DNA of 64,000 bases from Collinsella aerofaciens (GCF_028207065.1 NZ_JAQLFP010000002.1:1-64000), one strand, 5' to 3'. Counted from the stretch's first letter, positions 11,836-20,705 are shown. Notes: generated by a model from the sequence alone, not told the origin. A program made the numbers and translations.

Positions 11836-12095
11836 TAGTATGCCTCGGCCGGGTTGGTGGCGAGCTGGTCCTCTTCGGCCAGCTCGGTCATGGTATTGAC
11901 GAGCTCGAGTGTCTCTTGGGCTTCCTGCTTGCCGACAATCTGAATGCCAAAGCCGGCGTGCACGAGAATATAGTCGCCTACCTGTGCCGTCGGCACGAGG
12001 CGCAGCGAAACGGGGCGCTCGATGCCCATCATGTCGACGGTCGCCTTAAGGTCGTCGTCGCGTTTGACCACTTTACCGGGAACGGCAAGGCACAT
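11835..12095 (-). CDS. hypC: Hydrogenase maturation chaperone HypC
   Basis: This 86-residue HypC/HupF/HybG-family chaperone begins MCLAVPGKVV. The N-terminal cysteine (C2) is the residue that carries the iron unit between HypD and the hydrogenase large subunit. The VGDYILVHAGFGIQIV core is typical. Its stop codon overlaps the hypD GTG start by one base. It heads the hypC-D-E unit, 131 bases past the end of hypF. Confidence 0.95.
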   Translation of the reverse strand: MCLAVPGKVVKRDDDLKATVDMMGIERPVSLRLVPTAQVGDYILVHAGFGIQIVGKQEAQETLELVNTMTELAEEDQLATNPAEAY

Positions 12096-12226
12096 AATGT
12101 TCCCCTTTTATACGTTTTGCGCTGGATAGGCGCCTAATTACCCATCAGTTGATGGTAGCGCTCGCGGGAGTCGCGAGCAAACGCGTTACACCTGTGAGAC
12201 GGCGGCGCGCAGACTGGCAAAACAGC

Positions 12227-14698
12227 CTATCGCGATGCTGTCTGCGCGAGGCGAGCGCGCGCGATCGTCGCCTGACCGTAGGCGATGCAGCCGTCGTTGA
12301 CGGGCGCGGAGTGGGGGACCAAGACGGCAAGACCGGCGTCTTTGAGTTCGTGGGTAAGGAGCCGAAGCAAAAGTCGGTTCATGAACACGCCGCCCGAGAG
12401 TGCGACGGTGTCGAGGTCTTCACGGACGCAGATCTCGCTTGCGATGCGGGCCGACGCGCGTGCGATGGTGACATGGAAGTCGAGCGCGAGCTTGCCGGCG
12501 GGCACGCCGGTCCTGATTCCCTCCAAAAGCGCCTCAAAAAGCGGTCTGGAGTTCAGAACATGGCAGTCGTCTGGACGGGATGATTCGGTTACGGAAAAGC
12601 TGGCCATATTGCCGGTGGGGCAGGCACGTTCACTGCTGAGCGCGCGCCAGGCGGTGGCTTCGAGTTCTATGGCGGGTTCGCCCTCGTAGGTTGCCTTGCC
12701 GCAGATGCCCAGAATCGCTGCCGCGGCATCAAAGAGACGCCCCATGCTGCTGGTATGCGGGCTGTTGATGCCGCGCTCGATCATGGTGGCTGTCACGCGG
12801 CGCGTTTGCTCGTCGAGGCTGTCCAAAAGCCGAGCGGCACCTGGGTGCTCGAGCAGGCCGAGCTCACTGAGCAGGGCAAAGGCGTTGCGGCGGGCATCGC
12901 GTACGGACGCTACGCCACCGGGTAGGGCCCAAGTGCGCAGATGCGCTGCGCGCTCAAAGTCAGCAAGGCCAGCGACAAGAAACTCGCCGCCCCATATGGT
13001 GCCATCGGTGCCGGCGCCCGTGCCATCCAAGGCAATACCGAGGACGCGCGCCTCGGGCGCAAGCTGGCCTGCAACAATCGCTTCTGCCATCACGCTCGCG
13101 ATGTGCGCATGATGGTGCTGGACTTCGATAAGCGGCAGATTGTGCTCCCGTGCCTGCGCGCGTGCCCATTGGCTCGGTAGGTAGCTGGGATGCATATCGC
13201 AGGCCAAGGCGGCGGGCACCAAGTCAAAGAGATCTTCCAAGCGCGTGCGCGCGGCGTTCCATGCATCGAAGGTCCCGCCGTTTTCAACATCGCCGATATG
13301 CTGCGACACAAAACAGGTTGCCTCGCCGTTCGCCCCTTCACGCGTGAGCGCAATCGTGGCCTTTTGTTGTGGCCCGCAGGCGAGCACGCAGGACGGAGCG
13401 CCGTCGAGCGCCGGCAACGGCAGCGGCTGGGGTGCATATCCGCGAGCGCGGCGCACGGGCATAACGGCGCCGTCGACCACGCGCACCACGGAGTCATCGT
13501 AGCGCGAGAGGATCGCGCGGTCGTTGCCGAGTAGCGCATCAGCAATGCCGGCGGCAACGAGACGCTCCCAGGCAAGATCGTCATCGGTCTCGATGGGCTC
13601 TTCGCTCAGGTTTCCGCTGGTCATGACGAGCGCGTGCATACCGCGGGCTTCTGCCGCGGCAAGCAACAGATGCTGAAGCGGGGTGTAGGGGAGCATAACG
13701 CCAAGCTCGGGCAGGTCGTGCACGACGGACGGTGCGAGTACGAGGGCGTCGGGAGAATCGCCGTCGCTCCCGCAAACAGCACGCCGGCGCAGCAGCACAA
13801 TGGGGCGAATGCTGCCGGCCAGCAAGCCGCGCTCAACGTCGCTGATATGGCACAGACGTTCAACGTCGGCAAGGCTGCGCACCATAACGGCAAGTGGCTT
13901 GTTGCTGCGGCGTTTACGGCGGCGAAGCTCGGCTACCGCCTGCTCGTTGGAGGCGTCACAGGATAGATGGAATCCGCCCAGGCCCTTGATGGCGACGATG
14001 CCACCAACGGCCAGCAGCTCAACGCAGCGCTCGATGATAGCGTCGCTGGCCTCGCGTGTGGTGCCGACGGCCGGTGTCGCGGACGAATTCCCGCACGCAT
14101 CGCCGTTCACAGCCTCGCGCCAAGTAATATGCGGCCCGCAATCAAAGCAGGCATCGGGCTGCGCGTGAAAACGCCGGTCGAGTGGGTCGGCATACTCCGC
14201 GGCACACTCAGGACACATGGGAAAACAATTCATCGACGTGGCCGCTCGGTCATAAGGCAGCGATCGGATGATGGTAAAGCGTGGGCCGCAGTTGGTGCAG
14301 TTGATAAAGGGGTAGTGATAGCGTCGGTCGGCGGGATCGAACAATTCGCTCAGACAATCGTCGCAGGTGGCGATATCGGGCGAGACGAGCGTCGTGTGCG
14401 CGGTCTGATCCTGTGACGCTACAATACGAAAGACCTGCTCATCGTCGGCATCCCAAGCGTCGGGCTCCAGGTCTGCAACAGCGACATGCTCAACGCGGGC
14501 TGCGGCCGGCGCGTGCTCCGACAGCGCGGTGACAAATTCGTCGAGCGCCTCGCTCAAAGCATGCGCCTCGATGTGTACGCCATCGCCCGCGTTGAGCACC
14601 CAGCCGCAGATGCCATGCGCCATAGCCTCGCGATACACAAATGGCCGCATGCCAACGCCCTGCACAATGCCCGTCACATGAATATGCACATGCCGCAT
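12227..14698 (-). CDS. hypF: Carbamoyltransferase HypF
   Basis: This 823-residue four-domain enzyme makes the carbamoyl group for HypE. It has an N-terminal acylphosphatase domain (HIHVTGIVQGVGMRPFVY). Two zinc fingers follow (CDDCLSELF...CTNCGPRF and CPECAAEYADP...CFDCGPHI). Then come a YrdC-like nucleotide-binding domain (ALVMTSGNLSEEPI) and a Kae1-like domain with VQHHHAH and GIALDGTGAGTDGTIWGGE. All key motifs appear intact. The start is ATG 14698 behind GAGGGGAA. Together with hypC-D-E, hypA (44.75 kb) and NikR it implies a NiFe hydrogenase elsewhere. No hypB is seen. Confidence 0.95.
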   Translation of the reverse strand: MRHVHIHVTGIVQGVGMRPFVYREAMAHGICGWVLNAGDGVHIEAHALSEALDEFVTALSEHAPAAARVEHVAVADLEPDAWDADDEQVFRIVASQDQTAHTTLVSPDIATCDDCLSELFDPADRRYHYPFINCTNCGPRFTIIRSLPYDRAATSMNCFPMCPECAAEYADPLDRRFHAQPDACFDCGPHITWREAVNGDACGNSSATPAVGTTREASDAIIERCVELLAVGGIVAIKGLGGFHLSCDASNEQAVAELRRRKRRSNKPLAVMVRSLADVERLCHISDVERGLLAGSIRPIVLLRRRAVCGSDGDSPDALVLAPSVVHDLPELGVMLPYTPLQHLLLAAAEARGMHALVMTSGNLSEEPIETDDDLAWERLVAAGIADALLGNDRAILSRYDDSVVRVVDGAVMPVRRARGYAPQPLPLPALDGAPSCVLACGPQQKATIALTREGANGEATCFVSQHIGDVENGGTFDAWNAARTRLEDLFDLVPAALACDMHPSYLPSQWARAQAREHNLPLIEVQHHHAHIASVMAEAIVAGQLAPEARVLGIALDGTGAGTDGTIWGGEFLVAGLADFERAAHLRTWALPGGVASVRDARRNAFALLSELGLLEHPGAARLLDSLDEQTRRVTATMIERGINSPHTSSMGRLFDAAAAILGICGKATYEGEPAIELEATAWRALSSERACPTGNMASFSVTESSRPDDCHVLNSRPLFEALLEGIRTGVPAGKLALDFHVTIARASARIASEICVREDLDTVALSGGVFMNRLLLRLLTHELKDAGLAVLVPHSAPVNDGCIAYGQATIARARLAQTASR

Positions 14699-14717
14699 GT
14701 GGCTTCCCCTCGTCAAA

Positions 14718-14798
14718 ACCGACCAAAAAGGGACAGGTTTATTTTGGTCGGTAAAACTTCTAAACCTGCCAAAACAAACCTGTCCCTTTTTGGCAGGT
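14718..14798. repeat. Composite hairpin repeat with GGGACAGG core
   Basis: ACCGACCAAAA and its complement (14718-14752) form one hairpin. ACCTGCCAAAA and its complement (14764-14798) form another. The two loops, GGGACAGGTTT and AAACCTGTCCC, are also complementary, so alternative folds are possible. It lies between hypF and nikR. It shares its core with hairpins at 32.9, 33.8 and 34.6 kb. Confidence 0.65.
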
Positions 14799-14816
14799 GC
14801 GCTGCGGGAAATCCCG

Positions 14817-15311
14817 CTACAGCCCCAGGCTCTGCTTGGTGGCGGCGCAGGTGAGCTCGCCGTGCTTAACGCCGCGCAGTCCCAGCAACCGGTCCGCTAG
14901 CTCATAGACGCGTTTGCCGCGACCCTTGAGCGCCAGAATCTCCAGGCAGTTGTGGTGGTCCAGATGCACGTGCATGGTCGAGACAATCTCGTCGGTGTAG
15001 TCGTGCTGCACCTCGTCCAGACGGCGCGTCAGATCGCCGGTATGGTGGTCATAGATCATGGTGAGCGAACCGATGACCTGCTCGTCGGGCGTGCGCATCT
15101 GCTCCTTGGCGATCGAGGCGCGAATCAGATCGCGTACGGCCTCGGATCGGTTAGCCACGTCACCGCGGCGCGCGATCTGCTCGTCAAAGCGGCGCAGCAG
15201 GTCGTCGGGCGCGGTGACCGAAAAGCGGACCAGCTCGGAGCTGGAGCCGCTGTAGCGGCAGCTTGCATCGTCGTCCGCACCGTGATTGTGCGCGTGCTCG
15301 TGCTCGGCCAC
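14817..15311 (-). CDS. nikR: Nickel-responsive regulator NikR
   Basis: The 164-residue protein has a ribbon-helix-helix DNA-binding region (SELVRFSVTAPDDLLRRFDEQIARRGDVANRSEAVRDLIR, about 26-65). An ACT-like nickel-binding domain contains TMHVHLDHHNCLEILALKG, the conserved His/Cys site. NikR represses nickel uptake when nickel is abundant. The N-terminus is unusual: a histidine-rich lead (HEHAHNHG) of about 25 residues before the family's normal start. The GTG at 15311 follows the upstream gene's stop at once, with no clear ribosome site, so coupled translation or a later start is possible. Its position beside hypF links nickel supply to hydrogenase maturation. Confidence 0.9.
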   Translation of the reverse strand: MAEHEHAHNHGADDDASCRYSGSSSELVRFSVTAPDDLLRRFDEQIARRGDVANRSEAVRDLIRASIAKEQMRTPDEQVIGSLTMIYDHHTGDLTRRLDEVQHDYTDEIVSTMHVHLDHHNCLEILALKGRGKRVYELADRLLGLRGVKHGELTCAATKQSLGL

Positions 15312-15312
15312 G

Positions 15313-15561
15313 TTACACCAGTTTCACAGAGCCGACGGAGTTGTGGTCGGCCTCGATGGCCTCCTCGTAGCCCTCGAGCGCATCGTGCGCCTCGTGGAGT
15401 GCCGCCATGGCGGCCTCGAGCTTGGCGCCAATGCGCTCCATGTCAAAGTTCTCGGTCGCATGCAGCAGCTGATGGCTCCACTCGTGAGCGAGCTCAATGG
15501 TGTCGTCGACCTGCTTGACGCTCATGGCAAGCTGGCTCATGTTCATTCCGACGTCATGCAT
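15313..15561 (-). CDS. Small helical protein of unknown function beside nikR
   Basis: This 82-residue acidic protein is predicted mostly alpha-helical (ERIGAKLEAAMAALHEAHDALEGYEEAIEADHN). It has five histidines but no recognisable domain. A good site (AAAGGAGA) precedes ATG 15561, and the stop is one base from the nikR GTG, so the two form a coupled pair. Its place suggests a role in nickel handling or hydrogenase maturation, but that is inference from position only. Confidence 0.7.
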   Translation of the reverse strand: MHDVGMNMSQLAMSVKQVDDTIELAHEWSHQLLHATENFDMERIGAKLEAAMAALHEAHDALEGYEEAIEADHNSVGSVKLV

Positions 15562-15633
15562 GGGGAGTCTCCTTTTGTACGGGGCGATATGGTGGTTCAG
15601 ATTCTACTACGCCCGCCTTGAGCGCCGCCGCAT

Positions 15634-15673
15634 AAGAAAACGGGTGCGAGTCCGTCTGACCCGCACCCGTTCA
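15634..15673 (-). terminator. Terminator of the thioredoxin gene
   Basis: A stem of ACGGGTGCG-type arms surrounds a short loop. On the minus strand it is followed by TTTTC, just past the end of the thioredoxin gene. Confidence 0.7.
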
Positions 15674-15782
15674 CTGGGGGCTGTTTGTATCTACCATACT
15701 ATCCGTGGTCGCATACCTTGCGTTTGGCACTCCGGCGAGCGGTGCGAAACCGCTCATGGACGGCAGATGGGTAACAAGCGTA

Positions 15783-16103
15783 TTACAGATGTTTCTCCAG
15801 CAGTGCCTGAAGTCTTGCCTTGGGCAAGGCGCCGACCGAGCGGTCGACCTCCTCGCCGTTCTTAAAGACGATCAGCGTGGGGATGCTCATGACGCCAAAC
15901 TTCATGGCCAGGTCCTGGTTGTCGTCGACGTTGCACTTGGCCACAGCCAACTTGCCGGCCAGCTCGTCGGCAACCTCGTCTACGATGGGCGAGAGCGAGC
16001 GGCAGGGGCCGCACCACGGGGCCCAAAAATCAACCAGTACGGGCAGGCTGTCGTTAACGATGGAATCGAAGTTCTCGGGGGTAATCTGCTTAATGTCAGC
16101 CAT
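15783..16103 (-). CDS. trxA: Thioredoxin
   Basis: This 106-residue classic thioredoxin reduces protein disulfides in the cytoplasm. It has VLVDFWAPWCGPCRSLSP with the redox pair C31/C34, and the cis-proline segment MSIPTLIVFKNGEEVDRSVGA. The start is ATG 16103, directly preceded by GGAGGTCACC. The longer open frame upstream lacks a site. It is a single gene with its own terminator. A partner thioredoxin reductase is not in the window. Confidence 0.95.
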   Translation of the reverse strand: MADIKQITPENFDSIVNDSLPVLVDFWAPWCGPCRSLSPIVDEVADELAGKLAVAKCNVDDNQDLAMKFGVMSIPTLIVFKNGEEVDRSVGALPKARLQALLEKHL

Positions 16104-16239
16104 GGTGACCTCCATAATACGACGCGGCTCGGCCGCGTAAAACTCAGTACGACCGTGCTTATACCCAGCGGCCCGCAAAGCAACCACTCGCGGGCGGCTC
16201 TTTTATATAATGGTGGGCACGCAAACGATTGGAGAGCGC

Positions 16240-16815
16240 ATGCCCACGTCACAAAGCCAGAAAAAAGAAGCCATCGCTCAGGCGACCGAGCAGGAGCTCG
16301 CGTCGCTTGCAGGTCGCGGTGTGCGTATCGCGGGCAACGCGTGCTCGCCGATTGTGCTGGTCAAAGGCGATTTGGATGAAGCCGAGTGCTCGGGCGGCGA
16401 GCTGGCTGCCGGCGCGGATGGCGCCGCGTTGCGCAAGGCGCTCGGCGCCATCGGATATGCCCCCGAGGACTTTTGCGTGCTGGCAAGCGTCGCCGGCGCG
16501 GGTGACGGAGCGGTCGCGGTGGGCGAGACTCTGCCGTGCGACCTGTTCCGCGAGGCGCTGGAGGCTCTGGACCCCGAGGCGGTGCTGCTGCTCGACAACA
16601 GTGCGGCCGATGTCATGCGCGAGACCTATGCCGATATGCTTGTGGCAATTGATGACTTTGACACCGCCATGCTCAAGCCCGGCCTGGTCGCCCATGTGCA
16701 GGGGCGCCGCGTGCTGGCGCTCGACGGTTTTGAGGCGGCGCTCACCGACAAGGCCGCCAAGCAGCGCATGTGGGCCTACATTAAGCAGCTGACCCCGGCG
16801 GCTGCACCGCTGTAG
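16240..16815 (+). CDS. Conserved-looking protein of unknown function
   Basis: This 191-residue acidic, alanine-rich cytoplasmic protein starts at ATG 16240 behind GGAGAG. It contains EDFCVLASVAGAG, ALDPEAVLLLDNSAADVMRETY and GLVAHVQGRRVLALDGFEAALTDKAAKQRMWAYIKQL. The alternating hydrophobic strands and helices suggest a small alpha/beta fold. I do not recognise the family. It is divergent from thioredoxin and convergent with the kinase remnant. Confidence 0.65.
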   Translation: MPTSQSQKKEAIAQATEQELASLAGRGVRIAGNACSPIVLVKGDLDEAECSGGELAAGADGAALRKALGAIGYAPEDFCVLASVAGAGDGAVAVGETLPCDLFREALEALDPEAVLLLDNSAADVMRETYADMLVAIDDFDTAMLKPGLVAHVQGRRVLALDGFEAALTDKAAKQRMWAYIKQLTPAAAPL

Positions 16816-16833
16816 CGAGGTTGGCGGCAGCCC

Positions 16834-17361
16834 CTACATCACGGCGCGCAGCTCAAACCGGTCGCCGTTAATGCGGAGCTGGCAGTTGCCGTTCATGCGC
16901 TCGACGGCAAGCATAATGCTCTTGGTGCCAAAGCCGTGCCCAGTGTGCTGAGCCACGGGCATGCCGTCGACCATGTGCGGCGCACGGCCAAACGTGTTGG
17001 AAACCAGCAATAGAAGCTGACCGTCTTCGTAGCGAAGGTCCAGGTCGACAAACCGCTTGCCTTCGGGGGCGGCGCTCGCCGCGGCGATGGCATTGTCCAG
17101 GGCGTTCGATACCACACTGAATAGATCGACATCGCCCACGTGGACGGTTTCGGGCACGGCGGCGCGCAGATCGGCGGTGATGCCGCGCGCGTTGATGTCC
17201 GCGGAAAGCGACGAGAGCGCAATGTTGACCGTTTCGTTGGCGCAGTAGCGGCGCACGGCGGTGCGGTCGTTGGTCTCGCAGAGCGCGTCGATGCGCCCGA
17301 GTGCCTCATCGGTGTGACCCTCTTCGATCAGGGCCGCAAGACCGCGCAGGTAGTGGCGCAT
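16834..17361 (-). pseudogene. GHKL-type sensor kinase, C-terminal remnant
   Basis: The 175 codons encode the end of an AgrC-like histidine kinase. It starts just at the H-box region (DMRHYLRGLAALIEEG) and runs through the N-box (DLFSVVSNALDNAIAAA) to the G-box (HTGHGFGTKSIMLAVERMNG). A stop codon lies two codons before the ATG. No sensor domain or membrane segments precede it, and no response-regulator gene is adjacent. The phospho-acceptor histidine that normally precedes DMRH is a tyrosine here. This looks like decay of a two-component pair, although a free-standing GHKL ATPase cannot be excluded. Confidence 0.65.
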
Positions 17362-17548
17362 GTCGTATCACATTGAGACCAAGTCAAGAAGAATCGCTTC
17401 GGTCGAATCGCGTCTTTTGGGTGAGTTCTCAACGTCCGCTGCCGCTGGTTTCCACCGTATGCCGAAAACACCCGGACGATGCCGTGCAGATCGCTTCGCT
17501 CTGCTATAGTCTCCCAAATTCACGTTTTCTATTGGGATGGTGGTTAAT

Positions 17549-18655
17549 ATGGGCGACATACTCGAATCGTTCCTGCGCGTGGCGATGGTGGTGTTCATCG
17601 TCGGTCCGCTCACTGCATGGGTCGCCCGTCGCGGCGCGCGCGAGCGCAGTGAGGCGACGGACAGCCTCGATCGCTTCACGGTGCGCATGCCCGCTGCCAT
17701 TCGCACGATCATCGCCTGCTGCGCCGTCGCGTTCGAACTGCTCATGCTGGGTGTCTACGTCTGGCAGGGCGTCTCGTTGGGCGAGTGGGACCACGAACTT
17801 GTGTGGTTCGGTCACGCCATGGCGCTCGCGGGCATGGCCATCTGGGCCCTGCTGAGCATCCCGCGCATCGACGTGGACGGTGAGCGAATTCTCTCGCGTA
17901 ACGCCTTCGGCATCCGCAAGGAGACGACGTTTGGCAACATCACCCGTGCAACGCTTCACACGCAGATGATGAGGATCGACCTGTTCGAGGGCGACCGGAA
18001 GTTCTGCTCGATAAGCCTCGAGGGGGTGTGCTCGCTCAACCTCCTCGCCCGTCTGGAGGAAGAGGGCATCGAAGTCTCGGACGCCGTCGACGGTCCCATG
18101 ACCAAGGCGGGCCTGTGTTGGTCTGCCATCAAGCCGTTGACGATTGTTTTCAACGGCATGGCGCTCGTCTTCTCGCTCGTGATCGCCTTCATGGCTGTTT
18201 TCACCGATGCCGGTGCTCGTCTGCTCTTGCTCGTCCCGTTCCTCTTCCTGTTCATAGGGGGACTCCTGCCCCTGCTCATGCTCAGCATGCCCGCCCGCGG
18301 CATCCTCGAGATCGGCAGGCAGGAGCGCGAACTCGGCTTCTCCTTCGCCGAGGAGATGGCAAGTCGAGGTACCACGGGCACTTCGCTTGTCGACGATGAT
18401 TGGTTCATCGAGATCAGCAATGCCCGCGTCGTGGCGTTCCGTCGCGATTACCTCAAGAAGGTCACGGCGCACGAGAACAGCGAGAGCGGCGACCGTTGCA
18501 CGGTGACCACGAAAGGCGGTCGCAAAATCAAGGTGTATGCAGCGGGCAGCACGCTCGAGGACCTGCGCTCGTGGTTCAAACAGGGTGCCAAGGCCAGAAG
18601 CACGCTCGACCGTGCAGAGGACGCGCTCGAGACGACGTCTGATTGGGTTGTCTGA
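17549..18655 (+). CDS. Multi-pass membrane protein of unknown function, 3' end altered by IS insertion
   Basis: The protein is about 368 residues, with hydrophobic segments near the N-terminus (SFLRVAMVVFIVGPLTAWV), at about 55-75 and 85-105, and a pair at about 195-250 (LTIVFNGMALVFSLVIAFMAVF, LLLLVPFLFLFIGGLLPLL). The parts between and after resemble PH-like beta domains (RILSRNAFGIRKETTFGNITRATL; CTVTTKGGRKIKVYAAGS). The TGA stop is the first bases of the IS3 element's terminal repeat, so the original C-terminus may have been longer. The start could also be the GTG at 17537. The family is not recognised. Confidence 0.65.
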   Translation: MGDILESFLRVAMVVFIVGPLTAWVARRGARERSEATDSLDRFTVRMPAAIRTIIACCAVAFELLMLGVYVWQGVSLGEWDHELVWFGHAMALAGMAIWALLSIPRIDVDGERILSRNAFGIRKETTFGNITRATLHTQMMRIDLFEGDRKFCSISLEGVCSLNLLARLEEEGIEVSDAVDGPMTKAGLCWSAIKPLTIVFNGMALVFSLVIAFMAVFTDAGARLLLLVPFLFLFIGGLLPLLMLSMPARGILEIGRQERELGFSFAEEMASRGTTGTSLVDDDWFIEISNARVVAFRRDYLKKVTAHENSESGDRCTVTTKGGRKIKVYAAGSTLEDLRSWFKQGAKARSTLDRAEDALETTSDWVV

Positions 18656-18737
18656 CCTGTATCGTCTTTTCGGACACGCATGCTAGAGGCCCAATCCTTT
18701 AGAATGCATTCATCGACGACCGAGAGGACGGTATGCT

Positions 18738-19022
18738 ATGTCCAACCCAGCCGCCAAGTACACCGACGAGTTCAGGCGCGAGACCGCCGACTACATCATC
18801 TCGACGGGCAGGCCGATAACGGAATGCTGCGCAGAACTGGGCCTGAATTCCAAGACCGTGAACAAGTGGGTGCAGAATCGCCGGCGCGAGCTTGCCGGCG
18901 GGCCCGACCCCAAGGCCGAGGACCGCGAGCTTCGCGAGGCGAAAAGGCGCATACGCGAGCTCGAGATGGAGAACGCCTTCTTGAAAAAAGCCGCGGCCTT
19001 CTTCGCCAAAAGCCAGGCGTAG
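18738..19022 (+). CDS. IS3-family transposase OrfA
   Basis: The 94-residue HTH protein (KYTDEFRRETADYIISTGRPITECCAELGLNSKTVNKWVQNRRRE) has a C-terminal leucine-zipper-like helix (LREAKRRIRELEMENAFLKKAAAFF). It binds the element ends. A run of six A residues followed by G at 18984-18990 allows the ribosome to slip back one base into orfB and make the OrfAB transposase, as is usual in this family. Confidence 0.92.
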   Translation: MSNPAAKYTDEFRRETADYIISTGRPITECCAELGLNSKTVNKWVQNRRRELAGGPDPKAEDRELREAKRRIRELEMENAFLKKAAAFFAKSQA

Positions 19023-19918
19023 CCGCGTGCTACCGGATGATGTTGGCGGAGAAGGCCGAATTCCCGGTGAAAATGATGGCCCGCGTGCTCGGCGTGAGCC
19101 GATCGGGCTTCTACTCGTGGCTCTCCAACGGCTGCCCGCGAGAAGACTGGTCGGCCGAGCGCGAGGCGGTCCGGCGCGTGTGGCTGGAGTCGGACCGCAG
19201 GTTCGGCTTCCGGTTCGTGAAATGCTTCCTGCCCGGCGAGTTCTCCGGATTGACCCTGTACAGGGTGCGCAAGCTGATGCGCGAGCTGGGAATACGCGGC
19301 TGCACGCCCAACGCCAGGAAGCGCACCACCATCCCCGACCCGAAGGCCAGGCCCCGGCCCGACCTGGTGCGCCGCGACTTCACCAGTCCCGTTCCAACCT
19401 GCAAGCTCGTGGGCGACATCACCTACCTGCGCACCGGCGAGGGATGGCTGTACCTGTCGACGGTCATCGACCTCAACACCCGCATGGTGGTGGGCTGGTC
19501 GCTCTCCGAGCGCATGACCGCCGACATCGTGGTTTCGGCGCTGGCGTCGGCCAAATCGCGCGGCTACGTGGCCGGCAACGCGATATTCCACGCCGACCGC
19601 GGCGCCCAGTACACCAGCAGGCTTCTGGCCGAATGGGCGCGCGACAACGACGTGCGGCTGTCCTGCAGCCGCGCCGGCAACTGCCACGACAACGCGGTGG
19701 CCGAGTCGTTCCTCGCCACGCTGAAGAACGAGATGTACTACAGGCGCAGCTTCCCGACCAGGGATTCCGCCAAGCACGCGGTGGTCGAGTTCATCGAGGC
19801 GTACTACAACCGCCGAAGGCCCCGCTCGACGATCGGCTACAAGGTGCCGGCCGAGGCCATGGCGGCCTTCTTCGAGAGAACCGAGCCCAAGCTCGAGGCC
19901 ATGCCTATGGCCGCTTGA
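18986..19918 (+). CDS. IS3-family transposase OrfB (made as OrfAB by -1 frameshift)
   Basis: This is the catalytic half. It has an HTH_21-like segment (MMARVLGVSRSGFYSWL) and then the integrase core with its DDE triad in DITYLRTGEGWLYLSTVIDL, HADRGAQYTS and AVAESFLATLKNEMYY. The YYNRRRPRSTIGYKVPAEAM tail is conserved. The frame is intact, so the element may be active. The coordinates start at the frameshift site because no independent start is evident. Confidence 0.92.
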   Translation, partial: KSRGLLRQKPGVAACYRMMLAEKAEFPVKMMARVLGVSRSGFYSWLSNGCPREDWSAEREAVRRVWLESDRRFGFRFVKCFLPGEFSGLTLYRVRKLMRELGIRGCTPNARKRTTIPDPKARPRPDLVRRDFTSPVPTCKLVGDITYLRTGEGWLYLSTVIDLNTRMVVGWSLSERMTADIVVSALASAKSRGYVAGNAIFHADRGAQYTSRLLAEWARDNDVRLSCSRAGNCHDNAVAESFLATLKNEMYYRRSFPTRDSAKHAVVEFIEAYYNRRRPRSTIGYKVPAEAMAAFFERTEPKLEAMPMAA

Positions 19919-20004
19919 TTTCTCGAGCATGCGTGTCCGAAATCTTGACACAGGTCAGAAGGCCTCGATGCCAGCGCTGCGCCGATATGGGGCAGCGGCC
20001 CCCC

Positions 20005-20385
20005 GTTGGCCGCCATGGCCCTGACTTCCGAGCGTATGCTGGCGCCGCTCGTCTTAAGACGTTGACCTCCATCCGGAGCCTGCGGTTCTCGCGCTCGGGC
20101 TCCAGGATCCGGTTCTACTCGGGCGTGCGGTTGTCGGCGGCGCGCGGCGAGCCGGTCTCGTTTATCGACTTGACCCGCCTCTCCACGGTGCTCTTGTCGA
20201 GGTCGCACTCGTCCATGGCCTCGCGCCTGGGTTTTCCGGCGTTGTGGAGATCGACTATCTTCCTCTTGAACTCGTCGGTGAAATGCCTCGGTCTGGGGCC
20301 GGTCGAGGCCGAGCCCCCGGTCCGGCTGGGGTAGCATGTCGCTGCGGACCATTGTCTTTCCTCTCGTTGAATATCTAGGCGCTGA
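20005..20385 (-). pseudogene. Decayed IS3-type transposase OrfA
   Basis: On the minus strand, RHFTDEFKRKIVDLHNAGKP followed by REAMDECDLDKSTVERRVKSINETGSPRAADNRTPE is a recognisable OrfA of an IS3-family element. An ATG at about 20351 begins in another frame, so a frameshift lies before the HTH. A TAG replaces a glutamine codon after NRTPE, and the zipper region runs out near 20010. No OrfB follows. This is a fossil next to the intact IS3 copy and could have been its landing site. Confidence 0.75.
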
Positions 20386-20440
20386 CGATTCTAGGCGATG
20401 GCCCTCTCTTGCTTCTTACACCTCGATTGTGCTCGCTACC

Positions 20441-20479
20441 CCCAGCGGGCCCGGATCGAGCGATTCGGGCCCGCTTTTG
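20441..20479 (+). terminator. Terminator-like hairpin
   Basis: GCGGGCCCG pairs with CGGGCCCGC across a 12-base loop, followed by TTTT. No intact gene lies directly upstream. Confidence 0.6.
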
Positions 20480-20498
20480 GGGCCTGCCGGAAACCCGG

Positions 20499-20705
20499 TG
20501 GTCAAAAAGGGCCAAATATGAGTACTGTTACCAGTTTGGTGGCAGCCAAATGGCCTCAAAAATCGGTGCCAGAGGCCAAAAGTGCATCGATTTTCGTTCT
20601 TCAGAGTCGCGATCGGGCTCCAAACAAGGCGATTTTGCTGCTCTGGACCGGAAAATCGATGCTACTAATTTGGTGACAGTACTCATATTTGGCCCTTTTT
20701 GACCA
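20499..20705. repeat. 207-bp element with perfect 30-bp terminal inverted repeats (MITE-like)
   Basis: The repeats at 20499-20528 and 20676-20705 begin TGGTCAAAAAGGGCC and match base for base. The interior shows weaker inverted pairs (CATCGATTTTC and its partner). No reading frame of note lies inside. The size, the perfect ends and the non-coding interior suit a miniature transposable element, or a very large hairpin in RNA. Confidence 0.7.

Larger units (their letters stand above)
18651..19959 (+). mobile_element. Complete IS3-family insertion sequence
   Basis: The terminal inverted repeats are about 34 bp (18651-18684 and 19926-19959), starting TCTGACCTGT and including TTTCGGACACGCATGCT at the inner end, with a few mismatches. 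They enclose orfA and orfB in the usual -1 arrangement. No clean target duplication is visible (GTTG on the left, AGGCC on the right). The element may therefore have recombined, or inserted next to the older IS remnant on its right. Confidence 0.9.

Noticed and set aside
18648..19963. Target-site duplication flanking the IS3 element
   Set aside because: The three to five bases on either side (GTTG and AGGCC) do not match.
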